Shown: piece after piece, positions 7,427-11,999 of the stretch
Position numbering within the stretch: position 1 is the first letter of the stretch
How the letters are laid out: each line of letters opens with the position of its first letter
From: Bacteroidales bacterium
Lineage (GTDB): Bacteria; Bacteroidota; Bacteroidia; Bacteroidales; UBA932
Direction: 5' to 3'
DNA length: 11,999 bases
NCBI GenBank assembly: GCA_017631875.1
Contig: JAGBSL010000065.1
Span: forward strand, 1 to 11,999
Made by a program: the position numbers and the translations under genes
The notes under the pieces: generated by a model
Told to the model about the DNA's origin: nothing
What the model saw: only the letters and a program-made list of their open reading frames with translations
Databases searched by the model: none

Positions 7427-7980
7427 AAAAGACTTTTATCATCATTTCAGCTCTGTTCTGCTGTCTTGGGCTGTCGGCAAAGGTTAAACCGATAGAGCAA
7501 AGACCACAGGATATCATCACTTATTCTTATGAGTTACGCTCCAACCATTCCGTCTCATTTCCTCTTGGCGGAATCGAATACTCCTATGAAGGACGCGTGG
7601 CGGACAGATGGTCCCTGATCGGACGCTTCGGTATTGTACCGGTCGGATTTGCGGTATCTTCCGTTCCGACCTTATCTACAATGTCATTGGTTTCCGGAAT
7701 TGGAGCGACGTTCGAGGCAAGGTGGTACTCCAACATCGCCAAGCGTGCAGAATGTGGTAGAAGCACATACAACAACTCATCTGACTTTGTTTCCATGAGA
7801 CTTCGCGCCAATACCGGTGACGGACTGGAAGTCAGCTTCACCCCAGCATATGGCATCAGAAGGAGTTTCGGAAGACTCTGGTTCCATGAGATCACCTTCG
7901 GTCCGAAGATCGGCATAACAACCGAATACGGTCTATTCCTCGCACCTCACATCCAATACAGAATAGGTCTCGCATTCTAA
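7423..7980 (+). CDS. Small outer-membrane beta-barrel-like protein
   Basis: A protein of 185 aa from ATG 7423 (194 aa if the in-frame ATG 7396 is used). MKKTFIIISALFCCLGLSAK is a clean signal peptide, which favours the shorter form. The rest is a series of amphipathic strands with alternating polar and hydrophobic residues, such as RWSLIGRFGIVPVGF, ATFEARWYSNI and HIQYRIGLAF, separated by short turns. It ends in Phe, as many outer-membrane barrels do. The size suits an 8-stranded barrel. I do not recognise a named family, so function is unknown. It follows the desulfidase gene by 60 bp and precedes a lipoprotein gene by 24 bp; the two small genes probably form one unit. Translation may be limited by the hairpin over its start. 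Confidence 0.65.
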   Translation: MKKTFIIISALFCCLGLSAKVKPIEQRPQDIITYSYELRSNHSVSFPLGGIEYSYEGRVADRWSLIGRFGIVPVGFAVSSVPTLSTMSLVSGIGATFEARWYSNIAKRAECGRSTYNNSSDFVSMRLRANTGDGLEVSFTPAYGIRRSFGRLWFHEITFGPKIGITTEYGLFLAPHIQYRIGLAF

Positions 7981-8004
7981 TAATCCCAATAACATATCAA
8001 GACT

Positions 8005-8589
8005 ATGAAACGAATTTTAGCAATGACACTTATCGCCGTTGCGCTTAGCGCATGTGAAGACAAGATCGAGCACACCTCAAAGGACAGGTTCGAGTTCGGC
8101 GAACCGATGGGCAATTACATGGAACTGATTGAAACTGACGGTCAGTATGCTCCTAAGGCGGACATTACCTCCAGGGAAATGTTCAACTATCTATTCAACG
8201 GAGTCTGGAAACTGAGCGAGAGGCATTTCGTGTTGACTTCAGGGCAGATGGATACTGCACCGATGCCTGTCGATGAGGCAAAGCCATTATTTGCTGTAAA
8301 GCCGGACGGGGTTATACGCCAGTACATCTACTCTAAGGAAAGTCAAAAGAAATTCTACAAGGATGGCACATATTCGTATGATCCGACAACAGGCGTTCTG
8401 ACACTTGACGGCCTGGATAACATGCCTGCTGAATTACGCATAATAATTCTTACAAACGAGAAGATGACAGGTACCTGCAGGGACGAAAACTGCGATATCG
8501 ATGATTATGCGCTCACACATTGCGGATATGAAAAGTTTGCCATTGACCAGGCGGTTTTGGATATCGAATACAGCGAGGAGCTGCCGTAG
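8005..8589 (+). CDS. Small lipoprotein of unknown function, possibly lipocalin-like
   Basis: A protein of 194 aa starting MKRILAMTLIAVALSAC: a lipoprotein signal peptide with lipobox LSAC and lipidated Cys17. The next residues, EDKIE, are acidic, which in Bacteroidetes can favour export to the cell surface, though this is only suggestive. The segment from FNGVWKLSE (about residue 70) through YSYDPTTGVLTLD to ILTNEKMTG resembles the strand pattern of small lipocalin-like lipoproteins; I cannot confirm it. Three Cys in the C-terminal part (CRDENC and HCGYE) could form a disulfide. It lies 24 bp after the barrel-like gene and is closed by the terminator at 8631-8673. No named family was recognised. 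Confidence 0.7.
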   Translation: MKRILAMTLIAVALSACEDKIEHTSKDRFEFGEPMGNYMELIETDGQYAPKADITSREMFNYLFNGVWKLSERHFVLTSGQMDTAPMPVDEAKPLFAVKPDGVIRQYIYSKESQKKFYKDGTYSYDPTTGVLTLDGLDNMPAELRIIILTNEKMTGTCRDENCDIDDYALTHCGYEKFAIDQAVLDIEYSEELP

Positions 8590-8630
8590 GATAAATTCTG
8601 AGAACATCGTCCACGGAAATGTGGCATGAC

Positions 8631-8673
8631 CGTGGCAGATACCGCCTTTGAGGTGGGTATCTGCCACGTTTTT
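8631..8673 (+). terminator. Strong intrinsic terminator after the lipoprotein gene
   Basis: CGTGGCAGATACC (8631-8643) pairs perfectly with 8656-8668 and is followed directly by five T. The interior can pair further (GCCT with AGGT plus wobble). It lies 41 bp past the lipoprotein stop and about 60 bp before the hydrolase start, so the two are likely separate transcripts. A CCACGG at 8611-8616 can instead pair with CCGTGG at 8630-8635, which overlaps the 5' arm. Confidence 0.88.
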
Positions 8674-8707
8674 AATGCATTAGTGTGGATGGTGTTCACA
8701 AGATTTG

Positions 8708-8715
8708 TATATTTA
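8708..8715 (+). promoter_or_regulatory. Candidate -7 box for the alpha/beta hydrolase
   Basis: TATATTTA is one base from TAnnTTTG and lies 18 bp before the ATG at 8734. It is flanked by TTGTA and TACAA, a short inverted repeat. No clear TTTG is seen at -33. A separate promoter is expected here because a strong terminator lies just upstream. Confidence 0.35.
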
Positions 8716-8733
8716 CAAGCAAATATTGGGGTT

Positions 8734-10032
8734 ATGATAAGAAAACTTCTTGTAGCGGCAGCTATGCTGCTCTCATATATCACTGTTGCAACGGCCCAGA
8801 CGGGGACATGGTCGGGAAAACTTGATGTCCAGGGCACGAAGCTGACTCTGGTCTTCCACCTGGATGACGAGAATCCTACTATGGACTCACCGGACCAGGG
8901 AGCCAAGGGCATTCCTATGCAGATAGAAAGAGGAGGCCTTGGAAAGATAACCGTGAAAATTCCGGCTCTCGGTGCAAGCTACGAGGGCACATGGATGATA
9001 AGGCAGATTGTCGGTACATTCAGGCAGATGAATGTGGAGTTTCCTCTGACCCTTACCCCGGGCGAGAACAAGCCGAAGCGCCCTCAGACCCCTGTGGGAC
9101 CGTTTCCATATGCGACGGAAGAGGTCACATTTGCTAATGGAGATGTAGTTCTGCATGGCACACTCACCTTGCCAGAAGGCTACACTGACCAGACTCCTGC
9201 ACTTATAATGATCACCGGAAGCGGCATCCAGAACCGTGATGAGGAACTATTTGAGCATAAACCTTTTGCAGTCATTGCTGACGCGCTGGCTCGTGCCGGA
9301 ATAGCGACACTGAGATATGATGACAGAGGTTTCAACGGATATGACGGCGACCTCAACGACTGCACGATAGAGGACTTCAAGGCAGACGCCCTTGCCGGAC
9401 TGGAACTTCTCAGAAGCAGATTCAGTCATGTCGGCGTGATCGGTCATAGCGAGGGAGGCACAATCGCCATGATGCTGGCAGCCGAGAAGCAGGTTGATTT
9501 TGCCATCAGCCTTGCAGGAATGATCGTGTCGGGAGCCGAAACTTTAGTGGAACAGAACAGGATTGCCTTGACTGATGCTGGACTGCCTGAAGATACTGTC
9601 AATGAATACTGCAGACTCATTTCAGAGGCTTTTGACGCATGCGTAAACGGAAAGCCGTTGCCTTCCGCTGACAATTCCGACCTCCCGGAAGCACTGAAAC
9701 GCAATTACCAGGCAGTCATGGCACAACTCCTGACCCCATACATGTCAAGATTCATTGCTATGGATGTAAGACCGCTATTGCCTCAGATCACATGCCCGGT
9801 CCTCGCCCTCAACGGCACCAAGGACATCCAGGTTAACCATGAAACCAATCTGGAAGCACTCCGCAACGGACTGAGCGGTCACACCACCGATATGATTCAG
9901 GAAGTAGAAGGTGTAAATCACATCTTCCAGACCTGCGCCACAGGCAGCGTCAATGAATACAAGGAAATCGAAGAGACTATCTCACCGGAAGTGCTGTCTG
10001 CAATCATCACCTGGATTTCAAATCTCAAATGA
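8734..10032 (+). CDS. Secreted alpha/beta hydrolase (S33 / esterase-like)
   Basis: A protein of 432 aa. MIRKLLVAAAMLLSYITVATAQ is a signal peptide cleaved near residue 21, which places the start at ATG 8734 rather than at an in-frame ATG at 8626 inside the terminator. Residues 22-110 form a small beta-rich N-terminal domain (TWSGKLDVQGTKLTLVFHL) common in Bacteroidetes homologues. The hydrolase domain runs from about 125 to the end: ITGSG (160-164) for the oxyanion hole, YDDRG (195-199), nucleophile Ser239 in GHSEGG, acid Asp364 in GTKDIQV and His396 in VNHIF. The triad is complete, so an active periplasmic or secreted esterase or peptidase is expected. The substrate is unknown. It has its own upstream terminator and candidate promoter and converges with the MATE gene. 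Confidence 0.87.
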   Translation: MIRKLLVAAAMLLSYITVATAQTGTWSGKLDVQGTKLTLVFHLDDENPTMDSPDQGAKGIPMQIERGGLGKITVKIPALGASYEGTWMIRQIVGTFRQMNVEFPLTLTPGENKPKRPQTPVGPFPYATEEVTFANGDVVLHGTLTLPEGYTDQTPALIMITGSGIQNRDEELFEHKPFAVIADALARAGIATLRYDDRGFNGYDGDLNDCTIEDFKADALAGLELLRSRFSHVGVIGHSEGGTIAMMLAAEKQVDFAISLAGMIVSGAETLVEQNRIALTDAGLPEDTVNEYCRLISEAFDACVNGKPLPSADNSDLPEALKRNYQAVMAQLLTPYMSRFIAMDVRPLLPQITCPVLALNGTKDIQVNHETNLEALRNGLSGHTTDMIQEVEGVNHIFQTCATGSVNEYKEIEETISPEVLSAIITWISNLK

Positions 10033-10049
10033 TTATCAATAACTTATGC

Positions 10050-10084
10050 AAACTCCTTGCTCCCTTTTGGCGGCAAGGAGTTTT
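10050..10084 (+). terminator. Intrinsic terminator between convergent genes
   Basis: AAACTCCTTGC (10050-10060) pairs perfectly over 11 bp with GCAAGGAGTTT (10073-10083) around a 12-nt loop, followed by TTTT and a T-rich tract. It lies 17 bp after the hydrolase stop. The 5' arm begins AAA, so it may also act weakly on the minus strand for the MATE gene, which ends at 10121. Confidence 0.85.
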
Positions 10085-10120
10085 CGTATTTTACTGTCTA
10101 TCAACATGTTAACGAAAACA

Positions 10121-11437
10121 TTAAATAACAGAGCGGCGGAAGCGGAGGTAGAATAGAAGGCCGGCGGTGGTGAGGCCCAGCGGGAAGGAGAGCCAGATGC
10201 CGGTGATGCCCCAGTCGAAGACGAAGCCGAAGAGGTATGCTGACGGGAGGGATATGAGGAAGTAGGCTATGAATGCATATATCGAGACCATCTTCACATC
10301 CGAGATGCCTCTGAGGGCATTGGAATAATTGCACTGGAGTCCGTCACCGAACTGGTAAACCACGAAAGGTATCACCAATGATGCAACCATCGCCGCGACT
10401 TCCGGGCCGTCAGTAAAAAGAAAGCCTATACTACCGCGGAACATCAGCAGAGGCACAGATACTATAGCCGCCATCACCAGAATAATCCTGAATCCTGTGC
10501 CCGCTGTTACCCTGACCGCCGTAACGTCATTCTGTCCATGATAATTGCTGACCCTCACGGCAACTGCCGCAGCCATGCCGTAATACATCATGAAACCGAG
10601 CTGGCCTACCGTCAGCATGACCTGATGGGCAGCCAGAGCTACAGTTCCCAGCCAGCCGACCATAACTGTGCTGAGGCTGAACGAAGCGGTCTCCATGCCC
10701 ATCTGCAGTCCGACTGGCATTCCCATCTTATTCAGCAGCACAAAGTCCGTCCTGTTTATACGCGACTCAAAGAATCCCTGTACATAAGGACGATACCTCT
10801 TTGCGGTAAAGAATACCAGAATAAAGACAAGCAACATCGCCACGCGTGCAGTCAGAGTAGCGACTCCAGCTCCCATGAGGCCCATAGCCGGAGCTCCGAG
10901 CTTGCCATAGATCAGCACCCAGTTAAGAAATATGTTCAAGACATTGCCGCCGAGCAGCACGAACATAGGTGTGACTGTATCTGTGATGCCGTCCGCAAAC
11001 TGCTTGAATGCATTGAAAAGCAGAACGAACAGCAGGGAGATCAGCAGGACTATATAATATGGTCTCATCAGAGGCAGGAGTTCCGCCGGCTGGCCCAGAC
11101 GATGGATATTGAAGTAGAGCACACTCATCAGCAGCATGAGCCCCAAAGCGGCCACAGCATTGACTGCTAGGCCGTTTTTCAGAACTCGTCCCACTGAAGC
11201 CCTCTCTCCCCTGCCGTAATGATTGCCGACAACAGGAGTCAGACCATAAGAGAATCCTGTAGAGAAGACGATGACAAGGTTGAACATATTGTTCACGAAA
11301 CTTGCCGCGGCCAGCTCAGCTGTACCGCAGCGGCCCACCATCATCGTATCGGCAAAAGACAAAATAATAATCCCGAGCTGCCCGATCATTATGGGCAGCC
11401 CGAGCTTTAAAAGATCTTTGTAGAATGTTTTGTTCAA
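10121..11437 (-). CDS. MATE-family multidrug/cation efflux transporter
   Basis: An inner-membrane antiporter of 438 aa, full length for MATE proteins, expected to expel drugs or other organic compounds using a Na+ or H+ gradient. About twelve hydrophobic segments are visible in two halves. Typical signatures are LLKLGLPIMIGQL at the first segment, FADTMMVGRCGTAELAAAS, a matching second-half MVGWLGTVALAAHQ, and ALRGISDVKM, a form of the MATE ALRGxGDxR motif. The start appears to be TTG (11437-11435): a stop codon lies three codons upstream and no in-frame ATG exists before Met17, which would cut into the first membrane segment. The TPR gene on the same strand ends 17 to 43 bp upstream, so the two may be co-transcribed. 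The substrate cannot be predicted. Confidence 0.9.
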   Translation of the reverse strand: MNKTFYKDLLKLGLPIMIGQLGIIILSFADTMMVGRCGTAELAAASFVNNMFNLVIVFSTGFSYGLTPVVGNHYGRGERASVGRVLKNGLAVNAVAALGLMLLMSVLYFNIHRLGQPAELLPLMRPYYIVLLISLLFVLLFNAFKQFADGITDTVTPMFVLLGGNVLNIFLNWVLIYGKLGAPAMGLMGAGVATLTARVAMLLVFILVFFTAKRYRPYVQGFFESRINRTDFVLLNKMGMPVGLQMGMETASFSLSTVMVGWLGTVALAAHQVMLTVGQLGFMMYYGMAAAVAVRVSNYHGQNDVTAVRVTAGTGFRIILVMAAIVSVPLLMFRGSIGFLFTDGPEVAAMVASLVIPFVVYQFGDGLQCNYSNALRGISDVKMVSIYAFIAYFLISLPSAYLFGFVFDWGITGIWLSFPLGLTTAGLLFYLRFRRSVI

Positions 11438-11479
11438 ACTGTTTTAAGTAAATTTATAAGGCTTGCGCTTTGAGAGTTT

Positions 11480-11999
11480 CTATTGTTTCTTTCGACCAAA
11501 CCACGTCAGGATGACTTTCATCTTCATAAACAGCCAAATAAATGTTTGAGATGAAAACAGTAACCATCCTGATGTGCGCCGCCCTCGCCTCAATCCCTTC
11601 TCATAATATTCCAACGACTTGGCATATTCGCCCAAAGAATAATATACGGAACCGATGTTAGTGTAACTTGTAGCCACATCTGGATGGGATTCACCATAAA
11701 TTTCTAATCTGATATCCAGGGATTTCTCATTATATTCCAACGACTTGGCATATTCGCCTAAAGAAGCATATACCAAACCTATGTTATTGTAACTTGTAGC
11801 CACATCTGGATGGGATTCACCATAAATTTCTAATCTGATAGTCAGGGATTTCTCATGATACTCCAGTGCCTTGGCATATTCGCCTAGTCCTTTATATACG
11901 GAACCGATGTTATTGTAACTTGCAGCCACATATGGATGGGATTCACCATAAATTTCTAAGCTGATATCCAGGGATTTCCCAGAATACTCCAGTGCCTTG
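11480..11999 (-). CDS. C-terminal part of a TPR-repeat protein, 3' end probably frameshifted
   Basis: The minus-strand frame is open from the right edge to the stop at 11480, giving 172 visible residues; the start lies outside the window. It is built of 42-residue tetratricopeptide repeats with the pattern SYNNIGxVYxxLGEYAKxLEYxEKSLxIRLEIYGESHPDVAT: a partial unit at the edge, then three further units. TPRs bind other proteins; the effector part, if any, is outside the window. After EYYEKGL the frame turns into an unrelated basic and hydrophobic tail (RRGRRTSGWLLF...). The neighbouring frame reads AVYEDESHPDVVWSKETIETLKAQAL and stops at 11454, a fitting TPR end, so a frameshift is likely. A GTG at 11929 is not the true start because the repeat pattern continues upstream of it. 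Confidence 0.8.
   Translation of the reverse strand, partial: KALEYSGKSLDISLEIYGESHPYVAASYNNIGSVYKGLGEYAKALEYHEKSLTIRLEIYGESHPDVATSYNNIGLVYASLGEYAKSLEYNEKSLDIRLEIYGESHPDVATSYTNIGSVYYSLGEYAKSLEYYEKGLRRGRRTSGWLLFSSQTFIWLFMKMKVILTWFGRKKQ
11506..11572. repeat. Imperfect inverted repeat at the 3' end of the TPR gene
   Basis: TCAGGATG (11506-11513) pairs with CATCCTGA (11565-11572) and TTTCATCT (11516-11523) pairs with AGATGAAA (11549-11556). The inner gaps are unequal (2 versus 8 nt) and the loop is 25 nt. On the minus strand the left arm encodes the DESHPD segment of the last TPR in the alternative frame, so the right arm looks like an inverted copy of coding DNA. No long T run follows, so it is not a clear terminator. 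Confidence 0.6.
11619..11996 (-). repeat. Three 126-bp tandem units encoding TPRs
   Basis: TTGGCATATTCGCC recurs at 11619, 11745 and 11871, and a fourth unit begins at 11997, so the period is exactly 126 bp (42 codons). Units one and two share a stretch of about 50 identical bases starting near 11662 and 11788, including silent positions, which indicates recent duplication or gene conversion rather than only protein-level constraint. Unit three differs at scattered bases. The region is visibly more AT-rich than the genes to its left. More units probably lie beyond the window. Confidence 0.85.

Noticed and set aside
8626..8733. ATG at 8626 as the start of the alpha/beta hydrolase
   Set aside because: The extra 36 codons run through the terminator stem and its T run and would bury the signal peptide found at 8734.
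10538..11170. Plus-strand open frame of 210 codons
   Set aside because: It lies entirely opposite the MATE gene. Its product is rich in His, Gln and Ser with no domain, signal or membrane pattern, as expected of the complement of a membrane-protein gene.
11619..11999. Tandem repeats as a CRISPR array
   Set aside because: The period is 126 bp with no unique spacers, and the repeats are in frame and encode TPR helices.

Overview
The window looks like chromosomal DNA of a gut-type Bacteroidales bacterium. The clues are the gene families (a golvesin-domain amidase of the kind often labelled 'xanthan lyase', a small lipoprotein paired with a barrel-like protein, a MATE pump, 42-residue TPR arrays), start codons mostly without Shine-Dalgarno sites, and several TAnnTTTG-like -7 boxes. 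Base composition looks near balanced by eye, except for a more AT-rich right end. No rRNA, tRNA, CRISPR array, transposase or integrase was seen. Genus and species cannot be called from this evidence.

Layout. At 1-43 the first codons of a minus-strand secreted protein run off the left edge. Divergent from it is a secreted M28-family peptidase homologue (127-1152) that appears to have lost its catalytic base and one metal ligand. A hairpin overlapping its stop codon contains a -7 box and leads into a tight three-gene cluster: an MsbA-like ABC exporter (1199-3031), a 1003-residue exported amidase interrupted by a golvesin/Xly-like domain (3035-6046), and a cysteine desulfidase of the YhaM/CyuA family (6043-7362). 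The gaps are 3 bp and then a 4-bp ATGA overlap, so the three are probably co-transcribed and translationally coupled. Next come a small outer-membrane-barrel-like protein (7423-7980), whose start codon lies inside a 13-bp hairpin, and a small lipoprotein (8005-8589), closed by a strong intrinsic terminator. A secreted alpha/beta hydrolase (8734-10032) follows with its own candidate promoter and terminator.

On the minus strand, converging on the hydrolase, lie a MATE-family transporter (10121-11437, apparently TTG-started) and the C-terminal part of a TPR protein that enters from the right edge. The TPR DNA is made of 126-bp near-identical tandem units. Its 3' end carries an imperfect inverted duplication and looks frameshifted.

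How they may work together: the left two thirds is an envelope-centred set (export, peptidoglycan or glycan amide cleavage, secreted hydrolases, outer-membrane and lipoprotein components) with one cytoplasmic cysteine-degrading enzyme coupled to it. The link between the amidase and cysteine degradation is inferred from gene order only. I see no clear defence, phage or mobile system. The most unusual signals are the apparent pseudopeptidase, the start-codon hairpin at 7391-7426, and the decaying TPR gene.
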